A stretch of DNA of 64,000 nucleotides from an uncultured Desulfovibrionaceae bacterium (GCA_944324045.1 CALUUT010000022.1:1-64000); one strand, 5' to 3'; shown: positions 25,532 through 34,568, counted from the first letter of the stretch. Notes: generated from the letters alone by a model not told the origin. Program-made: numbers and translations.

Positions 25532-26963
25532 AGCAGATTTACCTCTTGCCTCCGCCGTTCAAAGCGGAGGCAAGAGTTCGGATGCCCTGGAAGGAGCGTC
25601 CAAAGATTTATTGCGCCGTGTTCCGCCGCACAGTATTGAAGCGGAACAGGCCGTCTTGGGCGGCGTATTGCTGCGCAATGACAATTTTCATGCCATAGCC
25701 GATATTCTCACCCCGGAAGATTTCTATTTACCCGCGCATATTCTGTTGTATGAAGCCTACATTGAGCTGTATCGAAAAAATACGCCCATTGATCCTTTGA
25801 CGCTGGTTGAGTATTTGCGTGCAAACGGTCTTTTGGAGCAGGCCGGCGGCATGGTCTATCTTGCGGAGCTGGGCGAATCCGTCGTCAGCGCGGCAAATGT
25901 GGAATACTACGCCGCGATTGTCCGCGACAGAGCCTTGCAACGTTCTTTGATTGCGGCCTGCGCTGAAATTATCGGCAACAGCTTTGACTCCTCGCGCGAT
26001 GTCGAAACTCTTTTGGATGAGTCTGAGCAGGCGCTGTTTGCCCTGACTGCGCGAAAAGGCGCAAAGCAGTACCACAGCAGTCACGACCTTGTCAGAAATT
26101 TTTTGTCCGATCTTGAAAAGCGCTACAGCGAGCCCGATGCGGTTTCCGGCGTGACGACCGGTTACTTTAAGCTTGACCAAATGACCACAGGGTTTCAACC
26201 CTCGGATTTGATTATTCTTGCCGCGCGGCCATCCATGGGCAAGACCGCGTTCGCCCTGAATATGTGTATGCGCGCCGCCATTCAGCAAAACGTGCCTGTA
26301 GCTATTTATTCTTTGGAAATGTCCAAGGAACAGCTCATCATGCGCATGCTGTCCGTTTTCGCCAGAGTGGAGCTTTCCAAGTTGCGCAGAGGCAATCTTG
26401 ACGACGACGATTGGCGGAACGTGCATTATGCGGTGGAAGAGCTGTCGCGGGCCCCGATTTTCATAGATGATACGCCGGCCATTTCCACGCTTGAGCTTCG
26501 AGCCCGTACCAGACGCCTTAAGGCCCAGCATGGCATTGGACTGGTGATGGTCGATTATCTCCAGCTCATGCGCTCCTCGCGTCGAGTGGATTCCCGCGAA
26601 TTGGAAATTTCCGATATTTCCCGAAGTCTGAAGGCGCTGGCCAAGGAAATAGGCATTCCTGTCGTCGCCCTGGCCCAGTTGAACCGCAAGGTGGAAGAGC
26701 GGCAGAATAAGCGTCCGATGCTGTCGGATTTGCGCGAATCCGGGGCCATTGAACAGGATGCGGATATTATTATGTTCATTTACCGGGATGAAGCCTACAA
26801 TAAACGGGAAGACAATCCGCGCAAAGGCATAGCGGAAATCATCATAGGCAAGCAGCGCAACGGTCCTACGGGCACGGTTGAGCTTGCCTATGTGGCGGGA
26901 TACACGGCCTTTGAAGACCTTACGTATACACCGCCGCCGCCTTCGGAAGGGTATGCGGAGTAG
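25488..26963 (+). CDS. dnaB: Replicative DNA helicase DnaB
   Basis: This protein of about 491 residues is the hexameric replicative helicase. The N-terminal domain begins at RVPPHSIEAEQAVLGG (about residue 43). The RecA-like C-terminal domain has Walker A ARPSMGKTAFALN (about 248-260) and Walker B in VMVDYLQLM. The DnaB motif RESGAIEQDADIIMFIYRDE is also present. The start is uncertain: ATG 25479, ATG 25488 and TTG 25611 are in frame. ATG 25488 has a weak GAAG upstream and overlaps rplI by 44 bases. TTG 25611 would give a protein starting close to the usual family N-terminus but is far from its AAGGAG. No intein is present. Confidence 0.95.
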   Translation: MSQQKPIRQKPPQNKADLPLASAVQSGGKSSDALEGASKDLLRRVPPHSIEAEQAVLGGVLLRNDNFHAIADILTPEDFYLPAHILLYEAYIELYRKNTPIDPLTLVEYLRANGLLEQAGGMVYLAELGESVVSAANVEYYAAIVRDRALQRSLIAACAEIIGNSFDSSRDVETLLDESEQALFALTARKGAKQYHSSHDLVRNFLSDLEKRYSEPDAVSGVTTGYFKLDQMTTGFQPSDLIILAARPSMGKTAFALNMCMRAAIQQNVPVAIYSLEMSKEQLIMRMLSVFARVELSKLRRGNLDDDDWRNVHYAVEELSRAPIFIDDTPAISTLELRARTRRLKAQHGIGLVMVDYLQLMRSSRRVDSRELEISDISRSLKALAKEIGIPVVALAQLNRKVEERQNKRPMLSDLRESGAIEQDADIIMFIYRDEAYNKREDNPRKGIAEIIIGKQRNGPTGTVELAYVAGYTAFEDLTYTPPPPSEGYAE

Positions 26964-26989
26964 TGACTCTTTCGGGCGGAGGATTTTGG

Positions 26990-27109
26990 ATGGACGGATT
27001 TTCTAACCTGTTTTGTCGATTGACGCCCCCTTTTTTGAGCCTGTTTATTTTTCCCGGTGAGACCGCATTGCGCGGGCAGCTTCATGACTACCTTGCGCCG
27101 GCTGTTTAG
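26990..27109 (+). CDS. Possible 39-residue small protein after dnaB
   Basis: An ATG at 26990 follows an ideal GGAGG at 26978-26982 with 7 bases of spacing and opens a 40-codon frame. The predicted peptide is hydrophobic in its middle (FLSLFIFP at about residues 15-22) and ends LAPAV. It starts 27 bases after dnaB and ends overlapping the convergent LysR gene by 4 bases. A hairpin (CGCCGG / CCGGCG, about 27096-27118) surrounds its stop. No family was recognised. The ribosome site is the only real support, so a chance frame is possible. Confidence 0.35.
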   Translation: MDGFSNLFCRLTPPFLSLFIFPGETALRGQLHDYLAPAV

Positions 27110-28023
27110 GAACCGGCGTCTTTGAAGGCTTTTTTTAGATGAGCCTGCACAGTGCTTATCATTCCTTTATGTATGCATTGGGGATTCCAGATCATCATGA
27201 TATCCGCCGGCGGAAGCTGCATTTCTTCTTGCGGGAGTATAATCAGGCGGGAAGCAGTCTGTTCAGAACAGGGCGCGTCATTGATGAATTGATGGATCAT
27301 CGCGGCCGGAAGCACAGCCCAACCTATGCCGGATCGCGCCATATTCAAGGCTGAATAGAGATCATTGGTTTCCAGATACAGGGAGCTGCCGATAGAGTGC
27401 AAAGGCTCTTTGTTGCTGTTTCCGACAATAATCTGGCGGTGCTGCGAGAGTTCGGAAGGATGAAAATCCTTTTTTTTCCCCAAAGGATGCCTGTCGGAAA
27501 CCACAGCAACCTGTTTTACGGAGCCTACCCAGCTCATTTTGCACTGTTTGGGGCTTCTTCTGTTTTCAAACAAGAGACCAATCTGACAGCTTCCTTCTTC
27601 CACACTCTGCCATGCTTCAGAATTGGAGCAGCGTATAAATGTTCCTTCAAGAAAGGGGTAAGCTTCATATATTGGGGCAATAGCGTTGACGGTTTCGGCG
27701 ACAGGCACCCCGAACCCTACAGCCATGGTGAATGTTCCGGCCTCTCCTTTAAATTGCGCCAAGGCTCTTGCCTCAAATTTTTTACATTGCCGCAATACTT
27801 CTTCCGCTTCCAGCAGCAGGCTTTGTCCTTCTTTCGTCAGTTGAGGCATATGGGCGTTTCTGTTGAAAAGAGTTACCCCAAGAGCGGCTTCAAGCATGGA
27901 AATATGGGTGCTGATAACGGACTGCGCTCGTCCCAAGGCCCGACCGGCCGCGGAGAATGAGCCGTTGTGCGCGGCCGCCACGAACGAGCGCAGTTGTTCA
28001 AGAGACCAGTTTAAAGGCGTCAT
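27106..28023 (-). CDS. LysR-family transcriptional regulator
   Basis: This 305-residue protein has the LysR N-terminal winged helix. It begins LNWSLEQLRSFVAAAHNGSFSAAGRALGRAQ, followed by S-V-I-S-x-H-I-x-x-L-E, over about residues 4-65. An effector-binding domain of two lobes follows. GGAAAACC precedes the ATG. It is divergent from macA-macB across 262 bases, so it probably controls the efflux operon and itself; no co-inducer can be deduced. The effector domain contains a cysteine-rich stretch near 210-270 (for example CSEQ and NPQCIHKG). Confidence 0.88.
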   Translation of the reverse strand: MTPLNWSLEQLRSFVAAAHNGSFSAAGRALGRAQSVISTHISMLEAALGVTLFNRNAHMPQLTKEGQSLLLEAEEVLRQCKKFEARALAQFKGEAGTFTMAVGFGVPVAETVNAIAPIYEAYPFLEGTFIRCSNSEAWQSVEEGSCQIGLLFENRRSPKQCKMSWVGSVKQVAVVSDRHPLGKKKDFHPSELSQHRQIIVGNSNKEPLHSIGSSLYLETNDLYSALNMARSGIGWAVLPAAMIHQFINDAPCSEQTASRLIILPQEEMQLPPADIMMIWNPQCIHKGMISTVQAHLKKAFKDAGS

Positions 28024-28285
28024 GGTTTTCCGGATGATGCTATGGATTAAGTAAAGCAGGTGAAAGAAGGCTTATGTGTTTCTTTCATTTTTTACTGGTT
28101 GCCATTCCAGGCAAGGTGCGGAAGGGCTGTGTCGGCGCCGTATTTATTACCATATCTTTCTTTTTTATCAAAAATTTGATGGATATTAACTACAAGTATC
28201 AGTAAATAAGGTATAAGTCTAGAGCCTTGCCGTGGGGAAGTCCTTCCGGTTTCCACGGATATCGTGTTGTTATGAAAGGAAAACT

Positions 28286-29482
28286 ATGAAGAAAAAAGTG
28301 CTTATAGCGATAGGTTTTGTGGTCGTGGTTGGAATAGCCGTCTGGTTCTGGCGCGGCTCGTCATCGGATCAGGAAATCTTTTTGACGGAGAAAGCCGTGG
28401 TCGGCGATATCGTACAGAAGGTTCAGGCCAGCGGCGAGGTGGGGGCTCTTCAGTTCGTCAGCGTGGGCGCTCAGGTATCGGGACAGATTAAAAAGCTTCA
28501 TGTAAAGCTGGGACAGAAAGTCAAAAAGGGGGATCTTCTTGCGGAAATTGATTCTGTTTCGCAGGTGAACCAGCTTAATATCGATAAAGCTCGCCTGGAG
28601 AGCTACACGGCGCAACTTGAATCAAAAAAAGTGGAACTGCGCAATGCCCAGTCAAAGTACAACAGAGAATTGAAGCTTCGCAAAAAGGACGCGACCTCTG
28701 AAGAGTCCTATGAGGACGCGCTTACGGCATTGGAAGCGGTGAAAGCTGAAATCATTGAGCTTGAATCGCAGATTCGCCAGACCAATATTGCCATAAGCAC
28801 GGACGAACTCAATTTGAGTTATACTCAGATTACTTCCCCGCTGGACGGCACGGTTGTTTCCGTTCCTGTCGATGAGGGACAGACTGTCAACGCGAATCAA
28901 ACGACGCCGACCATTGTGCAGATTGCCGATTTGAATCAGATGGAGCTTTCCATTGAAATATCCGAAGGCGATATCTGTTCCGTCAAACCGGGTCAGCTTG
29001 TGGAGTATACCATTCTTTCTCTTCCGGACACGGTGTTTACCACAACGCTTACATCCATAGATCCGGGCCTGACCACGCTTACTGATGGGGAATATGAGTC
29101 CGGCTCTTCGTCCGGCGCTTCATCCAGCTCGTCAAGTTCAACATCCACAGCCATATATTTTTATGGCAAAGCCGTTGTCGACAACAGCAACGGCCCTTTG
29201 CGCATCGGCATGACCACGGAGAATGAAATTACCGTTGCCGAGGCCCGCAACGCGGTGCTTGTTCCGCTTATGGCTGTCAGCGCGGGACGCAAGGGCAAGA
29301 GCGTATTTGTCCTCAATGCGGAAGGCAAACCTGAAAAGCGCGCGGTTGAAACCGGCATAACGGATGGCGTGAATATCCAGATTACATCTGGCCTTGAGCC
29401 TGGCGAGTCCGTGATTATGGGGCGGCTTACTCCCGAAGAAATTGCAGCGCAAAGCCAGATGCGCCGACGCGGGCCGAGGTAA
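28286..29482 (+). CDS. macA: Efflux periplasmic adaptor MacA
   Basis: This 398-residue protein is an HlyD/MacA-type membrane-fusion protein. One N-terminal membrane helix (about residues 4-21) is followed by the biotinyl-lipoyl half VSVGAQVSGQIKKLHVKLGQKVKKGDLL. A coiled-coil hairpin spans about 90-170. The second lipoyl half (ITSPLDGTVVSVPVDEGQTV) and beta-barrel and membrane-proximal domains come next. A low-complexity serine stretch (about residues 272-290) is unusual for the family and sits in the beta-barrel region. AAAGGA lies upstream of ATG 28286. It connects MacB in the inner membrane with the outer membrane factor encoded two genes later. Confidence 0.93.
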   Translation: MKKKVLIAIGFVVVVGIAVWFWRGSSSDQEIFLTEKAVVGDIVQKVQASGEVGALQFVSVGAQVSGQIKKLHVKLGQKVKKGDLLAEIDSVSQVNQLNIDKARLESYTAQLESKKVELRNAQSKYNRELKLRKKDATSEESYEDALTALEAVKAEIIELESQIRQTNIAISTDELNLSYTQITSPLDGTVVSVPVDEGQTVNANQTTPTIVQIADLNQMELSIEISEGDICSVKPGQLVEYTILSLPDTVFTTTLTSIDPGLTTLTDGEYESGSSSGASSSSSSSTSTAIYFYGKAVVDNSNGPLRIGMTTENEITVAEARNAVLVPLMAVSAGRKGKSVFVLNAEGKPEKRAVETGITDGVNIQITSGLEPGESVIMGRLTPEEIAAQSQMRRRGPR

Positions 29483-29484
29483 TG

Positions 29485-31443
29485 ATGAACATCATTGAAT
29501 TGCATAAGATCAATAAGTTTTTTGGGGAAGGAGAGAACCGCGTCCATATCCTGAAAGATGTTACGTTTTCCGTATCTGACGGAGATTTTGTCGCCATCAT
29601 AGGGCAGTCCGGTTCAGGAAAATCCACGCTGATGAATATCATCGGGTGTCTGGATGTGCAAACGTCGGGCATATATCGCATTGCCGGCCGGGATACCAAT
29701 GCGTTGAATCCGGATCAGCTTGCGGATTTGCGCGGAAAGTACATAGGATTTATCTTCCAGCGTTATAATTTGCTTGCGACTCTTCCAGCCACGGAAAATA
29801 CGGCCTTGCCTGCGGTGTACGCGGGCATGGGGGCAAAAGAGCGCACTGCGCGCGCCGATGCGCTGCTTACGGACCTTGGGTTGCACAACAAACTTGGCAA
29901 TCTTCCTTCCGAACTGTCCGGCGGTCAGCAGCAAAGAGTGAGTATCGCGCGCGCCTTGATGAATGGCGGACATCTTATACTTGCTGACGAGCCGACCGGG
30001 GCCCTTGATTCCAAAAGCGGCGAAAACGTCATGGAGATATTGACGGATTTGAACAGCAAGGGGCATACTGTGATTGTGGTTACCCACGATCACAATGTGG
30101 CGAATTATGCCAGCCGGGTCATTGAAATACGGGACGGCGAGGTCATTTCCGATACCCGTTCCCGGCCCATGCCGGAAAATCCGCCCGTAATTGCCGCCCG
30201 GCATTTCGAAAGTCCTTCCCTGCGCGACAGGCTTGGAGCGCGCGCCGATCAATTTAAGGAGGCGTTTCGCATGTCGGTGCAGGCGATTCTTGCCCACAAG
30301 CTGCGTTCGCTTCTGACCATGCTTGGCATCATCATCGGCATAGCCTCAGTTGTCTCTGTAGTGGCGCTTGGGCGCGGCTCTCAGGCAAAGATCATATCCG
30401 ATATCAGCTCCATGGGAACCAACACCATTGATATTTTTCCCGGCGAGGGATTTGGGGACCGGCATTCCGGGCGAATCAAAACGCTGACCGTGGATGACGC
30501 CGAAATTCTCGGCAAGCAGATGTATGTTGACAGCGTGACCCCGAACATTTCCGGAACAAGCGATCTTGTATACCGCAACACTACGGTGACCGCGCAGCTT
30601 AATGGCGTGGGCGAGCAGTATTTTACGGTGAAGGCCCTTGAAATAGATCAGGGCCGCCTGTTCACGGCCGAAGAAGTAAAAGCGAACGCTTCCTATGCGG
30701 TTATTGACGACAACACGTACAAGAAGCTTTTTCCAAGCGGCGGAGATGCGGTCGGCGAAACCATTCTTTTCAAGCGCAAGCCGCTTAAGATCATCGGCGT
30801 TCTCAAAAAACAGGAAAAAACCTTTGGTCCAAGCACGGATACTTTGAAAGTGTATACGCCATACACCACGGCTATGCGCAAGATTACTGGAGATAAGCAT
30901 ATTTCTTCCATTACGGCAAAGATACGCGATTCGGTCATGCCGCTTATGGCTGAAAAAAACCTCACGGCGCTGTTGACCGCGCGGCACGGGAAGCAGGATT
31001 TTTTCACGATCAATACGGACAGCATCAAAAAAACGATTGAAAGCGCCACCGGAACCATGACGTTGCTGATATCGGGCATTGCGCTTATTTCGCTTATTGT
31101 CGGCGGCATTGGAGTCATGAACATCATGCTGGTGTCCGTAACGGAGCGTACCAGAGAAATAGGCGTGCGCATGGCCGTAGGCGCAAAACGCAAAAACATT
31201 TTGGAGCAATTCCTCATAGAGGCCGTACTGATCTGCATTATCGGCGGCATATTGGGCATTGCCATGTCCCGCCTGGTAGGCGTCGTGTTCAGCGTGTTCG
31301 TCACCGGATTTGTTATGGCGTATTCGCCGGGATCCATGCTGGTCGCTATGGCCTGTTCTTCTTTTATAGGCATTGTTTTTGGCTTTATACCGGCGCGTAA
31401 TGCGTCCCGGCTCAACCCAATTGAAGCGCTTTCACGTGAATAG
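29485..31443 (+). CDS. macB: Efflux ABC transporter MacB
   Basis: This protein of about 652 residues joins an N-terminal ATPase to a MacB-type membrane domain. Walker A GQSGSGKSTLMN lies near residue 38, the signature LSGGQQQRVSIARAL near 142, and Walker B LILADEPTGALDS follows. The first membrane helix (SLLTMLGIIIGIASVVSVVALG, about 275) precedes a large periplasmic domain and three C-terminal helices with the FtsX-like motif ERTREIGVRMAVGAKR. ATG 29485 has better spacing from GAGG than ATG 29482, which overlaps the macA stop. Substrates of such pumps include macrolides, peptides and lipopeptides; the substrate here is unknown. Confidence 0.94.
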   Translation: MNIIELHKINKFFGEGENRVHILKDVTFSVSDGDFVAIIGQSGSGKSTLMNIIGCLDVQTSGIYRIAGRDTNALNPDQLADLRGKYIGFIFQRYNLLATLPATENTALPAVYAGMGAKERTARADALLTDLGLHNKLGNLPSELSGGQQQRVSIARALMNGGHLILADEPTGALDSKSGENVMEILTDLNSKGHTVIVVTHDHNVANYASRVIEIRDGEVISDTRSRPMPENPPVIAARHFESPSLRDRLGARADQFKEAFRMSVQAILAHKLRSLLTMLGIIIGIASVVSVVALGRGSQAKIISDISSMGTNTIDIFPGEGFGDRHSGRIKTLTVDDAEILGKQMYVDSVTPNISGTSDLVYRNTTVTAQLNGVGEQYFTVKALEIDQGRLFTAEEVKANASYAVIDDNTYKKLFPSGGDAVGETILFKRKPLKIIGVLKKQEKTFGPSTDTLKVYTPYTTAMRKITGDKHISSITAKIRDSVMPLMAEKNLTALLTARHGKQDFFTINTDSIKKTIESATGTMTLLISGIALISLIVGGIGVMNIMLVSVTERTREIGVRMAVGAKRKNILEQFLIEAVLICIIGGILGIAMSRLVGVVFSVFVTGFVMAYSPGSMLVAMACSSFIGIVFGFIPARNASRLNPIEALSRE

Positions 31444-31453
31444 GAGCCGAGAT

Positions 31454-32827
31454 ATGCGGCATGAAAACAGGACGCGGCGGATGACGGCGGCGGGTGCGCT
31501 GCTTGGGATGATTCTTGTGCTTGGCGGGTGCGGACTGTATGAAACCGCCGAACTTAAGGAGGATATTATTCCGGCGGAGACGATTGCCGAACGTTTTTCC
31601 CTGAACAGGGAATGGTGGAAACTGTATGAAGATGCGAAGCTTGACGCGCTGGTGGATATGGCCCTTGAGCGTAATATTGATCTGGCGCGCAGCGCGCTGA
31701 CTATCAATAAGGCCTTGTATGAGGCCAACATTCTGGGCGCGGAACTTGTTCCCACCTTTTCGGCGGACACGTCGGGCCAGTCAACGCGCGATTTGGATTC
31801 CGGCGGCTCCCAACGCTCGTTTCAATCGCAGTTTGCGATAAGCTATGAGCTTGACCTTTGGCAGAAACTGCGTAATGCCGCTTCCGCGCAGGAATGGGAA
31901 TACGCGGCGACCATTGAGGATCGCAAGGCCACCAGGCTGACGCTTGTCAGCACTGTTGCGGATACCTATTTTGAACTGCGTTATCTGAATGAGGCCATTA
32001 AGGCCACAGAGGCCAGCATTGTCCGCTATCAGCAGCTTTTTTCATTGACGCAGGCGCAGTATCTTCTTGGCAAGGTAGCCAGGGTCGAGCCTTTGCAGGC
32101 GGAGCAATCTTTGTTGTCCGCGCGCAGTAATCTCGCTTCCTTGCAGACAGAGAAAAGCGTTGCGGAACAGACCTTGCGCGATCTTTTGAATATGCGGCCA
32201 GGCGAGGAACCTGAAATTGCCGCTCAGGGGCTTTTGGCCGCGAAAAATGTGGAAATAAATCTTGAAGTGCCGATTGCCGCCCTGGCTGAGCGCCCGGATA
32301 TCAGCGCGGCTGAGGCGCGCCTGCAGTCTGCGTTCAAATCCCTGCAAGCCGCAAACGCAAGCTGGTATCCGACAGTAACGGTGGGCGCCGCGGTCGGGGC
32401 TTCTTCGGAGCGTATGTCCAGTTATTTTGATGTGCCGTTTCTTATGGGCACGGTCCAAGTCGCATTCCCTTTTCTGGATTGGAATACCTTGCGCTGGAAT
32501 ATCAAAATATCGGAAGCGGATTTTGAGACGGCAAAACTTAATTTCATCGAGTCGGTGACTACGGCGCTTAATGAAGTCAGCGCCGCGTATTCTTCGGTCC
32601 TTAATGCCCGGCAGTTTTTGGAAAGTTCGCTTGCGAAATATGAAAAGGATGTGCAGATATCCGAGTATTATCGTAACCGATATGATGTAGGAGCAGCGGA
32701 ATTCAAAGATTATCTCGAGGCCCTTAATACCGAGGATGATTCCCTGATTTCAACGCTTAATGCCAAATATTCGCTTCTTCGGTATGAAAATCTTGTATAC
32801 AGGGCTATGGGCGGGCGATATATGTAA
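31454..32827 (+). CDS. TolC-like outer-membrane efflux lipoprotein (NodT family)
   Basis: This 457-residue protein completes the tripartite pump. The signal peptide ends in the lipobox LGGC (about residue 26), and two OEP domains follow. Residues such as WWKLYEDAKLDALVDMALERN near 55-75 and the repeated ARxxLxxA helices are typical of NodT-type outer membrane factors. The second half repeats the pattern from PIAALAERPDISAAEARL (about 277). TAGGAG is 7 bases before ATG 31454. It begins 10 bases after macB, so it is the third gene of the operon. Confidence 0.92.
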   Translation: MRHENRTRRMTAAGALLGMILVLGGCGLYETAELKEDIIPAETIAERFSLNREWWKLYEDAKLDALVDMALERNIDLARSALTINKALYEANILGAELVPTFSADTSGQSTRDLDSGGSQRSFQSQFAISYELDLWQKLRNAASAQEWEYAATIEDRKATRLTLVSTVADTYFELRYLNEAIKATEASIVRYQQLFSLTQAQYLLGKVARVEPLQAEQSLLSARSNLASLQTEKSVAEQTLRDLLNMRPGEEPEIAAQGLLAAKNVEINLEVPIAALAERPDISAAEARLQSAFKSLQAANASWYPTVTVGAAVGASSERMSSYFDVPFLMGTVQVAFPFLDWNTLRWNIKISEADFETAKLNFIESVTTALNEVSAAYSSVLNARQFLESSLAKYEKDVQISEYYRNRYDVGAAEFKDYLEALNTEDDSLISTLNAKYSLLRYENLVYRAMGGRYM

Positions 32828-32945
32828 ATGCGTTTGGCGCGGCAAGGAATGTTTGTGCCGGCAACGGTCTTGTTGCAGCGTATTTTTGCAGGCAGGCGGG
32901 GCGCAGAGCGTTTTATTTTTACCCCTTTTTTGTGTTTTATATGAA

Positions 32946-32977
32946 ATGCCCGGCCGGAGGAAACCCGGGCCGGGCAT
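32946..32977 (-). terminator. Terminator downstream of nitroreductase
   Basis: A 10-base stem (ATGCCCGGCC / GGCCGGGCAT) with a 12-base loop lies 8 bases past the nitroreductase stop. On the minus strand TTTCATATAAAA follows. It could also stop read-through from the efflux operon. Confidence 0.65.
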
Positions 32978-32984
32978 CTTGCAT

Positions 32985-33659
32985 CTAGTCAATCCAGCGA
33001 ATCACGTCTTTTTCCGGGCGTCTGGTTTTGGGGCGTTTGGGCCCCTCGTCCCGGTATCCGAATGCGGCCATGCAGGCCACACCGAAATCATCCGTCTGTA
33101 GAATTCCTTTGGCCGCGAGCAGGGTTTCCAGGTCATATTTCTGAAAACCCTCTATCGGACATGAGTCAATCCCCAAAAAGGCTGCCGCCATCATCATGAA
33201 ACTCAAGGCAATATAGCTTTGCCGCGCCGCCCATTCAAATCCCGCACGGGGGTTATGGCTTAAGGCAAAATCGTTTTCGAGAAACATTCGATATTTTTCT
33301 GTGCGCGCAGCAATGATTTCAGGAGGCAACTTTTGCGTTTCCCGCATAATCGTATTTTGAATATAGGAAGAGTCGGGAGCCATGGCCTCAGGCTTTCGGG
33401 CGAGAAGGACGACGACATGACTGGCTGAGGGCAACTGCGTTTGCGCTCCCCAGGCTACAGCCCGGATTTCTTCACGCAAAGCCATATCTTGTACTACAAT
33501 ATATTCCCATGGCTCAAATCCGAATGAGCTGGGCGCCAGGCGTCCGGCTTCCAGAATGGTTTGAAAATCTTTTTTACTGATCTTTTTACCGGGATTGAAT
33601 TGTTTGCAGGCGAATCGGAAGCAGAGCGTTTCAAGAAATTTTTTTCCGTATGCATTCAT
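32985..33659 (-). CDS. NAD(P)H-dependent nitroreductase family flavoprotein
   Basis: This 224-residue protein is an NfsB-type FMN nitroreductase. Key segments are the R-F-A-C-K-Q-F start, where the arginine binds FMN, and GRLAPSSFGFEPWEYIVVQD (about residues 47-66). ARQSYIALSFMMMAAAFLGIDSCPIEGF (about 146-173) and the FGVACMAAFGYR end complete the pattern. Related enzymes reduce nitro compounds or quinones or serve as oxidoreductases of unknown substrate. ATG 33659 follows AAAGGAGG, so the long in-frame extension to 33917 is not used. It is a single-gene unit with its own terminator. Confidence 0.9.
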   Translation of the reverse strand: MNAYGKKFLETLCFRFACKQFNPGKKISKKDFQTILEAGRLAPSSFGFEPWEYIVVQDMALREEIRAVAWGAQTQLPSASHVVVLLARKPEAMAPDSSYIQNTIMRETQKLPPEIIAARTEKYRMFLENDFALSHNPRAGFEWAARQSYIALSFMMMAAAFLGIDSCPIEGFQKYDLETLLAAKGILQTDDFGVACMAAFGYRDEGPKRPKTRRPEKDVIRWID

Positions 33660-33753
33660 GGCGGATGCCTCCTTTACTATTTGCGCGTAGTGGCGGCAAG
33701 ATATGCAGAGAGGGGTTGATGCCGTTATAAAATATTTTTTGAGGCGTGATAAT

Positions 33754-33768
33754 TGGCACATATTGCCA
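33754..33768. promoter_or_regulatory. Operator-like dyad upstream of nitroreductase
   Basis: TGGCACATATTGCCA is a 15-base inverted repeat (TGGCA / TGCCA) about 95 bases before the nitroreductase start. It resembles a regulator binding site. No regulator gene is adjacent. Confidence 0.35.
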
Positions 33769-33972
33769 GTATTCTTTATGAACGAAATTTTTTCAGCATA
33801 TTTGCAGTCAGGGATCAAACCGGCCCGTATTCCCGTGAATGTTCCGCTATGCAAGATGTTTGGCGCGTCATGCGGTCTTTGCTCATTGGGTATGAATGGA
33901 TGGAGAGGGGGAGACAAAAGCGGGGACAGATATGTCTTTTTGGCGGATAGAAGGCCGGTCTTGTTATGAAAA

Positions 33973-33999
33973 AACCGCCCCTGTTAAGAAGGGGCGGTT
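33973..33999 (-). terminator. Terminator of tRNA-Pro
   Basis: A perfect 9-base stem (AACCGCCCC / GGGGCGGTT) with a 9-base loop is followed on the minus strand by a T-run (plus-strand A-run at 33969-33974). It lies 12 bases after the tRNA 3' end. Confidence 0.85.
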
Positions 34000-34011
34000 A
34001 TCATATTTTAC

Positions 34012-34089
34012 TGGTCGGGATGGCGCGATTTGAACGCGCGGCCTCAGCGTCCCGAACGCTGCGCTCTAGCCAAACTGAGCCACATCCCG
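34012..34089 (-). tRNA. tRNA-Pro (anticodon CGG)
   Basis: The minus strand folds into a full cloverleaf of 78 bases including an encoded CCA. The acceptor stem is CGGGATG / CATCCCG, and the D-arm is around GCTCAGTTTGGCTAGAGC. The anticodon stem CAGCG / CGCTG encloses TTCGGGA, which gives the anticodon CGG. The T-arm contains GTTCAAATC. The C at position 1 paired with G72 and the A73 discriminator are typical of bacterial tRNA-Pro. It reads CCG codons. It has its own promoter and terminator, so it is expressed singly. Confidence 0.96.
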
Positions 34090-34100
34090 TTGAGATGCCG

Positions 34101-34129
34101 GATATAGCGCAAGAGAGAAAAAAGTGCAA
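34101..34129 (-). promoter_or_regulatory. Promoter of tRNA-Pro
   Basis: On the minus strand TTGCAC (34129-34124) and TATATC (34106-34101) are separated by exactly 17 bases. The -10 ends 12 bases before the mature tRNA 5' end. No other gene lies between. Confidence 0.75.
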
Positions 34130-34568
34130 GCCATTTTAAGCGCGCTTGTTTGAGAAAGATAAAAATATATGGAGCGGCCCGTGGCGCAGTATAAAGCGAA
34201 AAGAGGGGACGGGCTGAAAAGATTTTTGTTTTTTCGCCTTCAATCATCATTCCAGGGCGATTTTTTATAAAAAATGGATTTAATATCTTTGGAGAAGGTA
34301 TGTTTTTTGGGGAGATTACCGATATGGAGCGTGTATGGGCCTTGATGCGGTTTTTCCCTGACGCTGCCATGTCGATTTGACAAAGTGTTCCTTGTCAGGC
34401 ATCGATATGGACACATATTTTTGTCTTATAGTATCTCTTTGAAAGGAGCGCCCGGGTTGCGGCGGCTGGACAAGCTTCCGGGCAGTTTCCCATATGACCG
34501 CCGCAGAGTTTTTGAATGCCTTTTAATGATATGCCGGAGACTGGATTAATCAGTTTAGGAGTGGTTTA
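34130..34568 (+). other. Long leader/intergenic region before the chemosensory operon
   Basis: No large gene is supported. A 26-codon frame at 34300-34380 follows GGAGAAGGT but is probably chance. A perfect inverted repeat TGACAA-N8-TTGTCA lies at 34378-34397. At 34450-34504 two stems compete or form a pseudoknot. GCCCGG (34450-34455) pairs with CCGGGC (34478-34483). GCGGCGG (34459-34465) pairs with CCGCCGC (34498-34504), and that is followed by AGAGTTTTTG. This suggests a structured mRNA leader upstream of cheB. No known riboswitch class was recognised. Confidence 0.4.

Larger units (their letters stand above)
33660..34011. other. Intergenic region between nitroreductase and tRNA-Pro
   Basis: No gene is supported in 352 bases. 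It contains an operator-like dyad at 33754-33768 and the tRNA terminator at 33973-33999. Short plus-strand frames at 33703-33969 have no ribosome site or family features. Confidence 0.4.

Noticed and set aside
33660-33917. N-terminal extension of the nitroreductase
   Set aside because: AAAGGAGG directly precedes ATG 33659 and the family N-terminus begins there.
34044-34370. 108-codon minus-strand frame overlapping the tRNA-Pro gene
   Set aside because: It runs through the tRNA and its promoter, so it cannot be a real gene.
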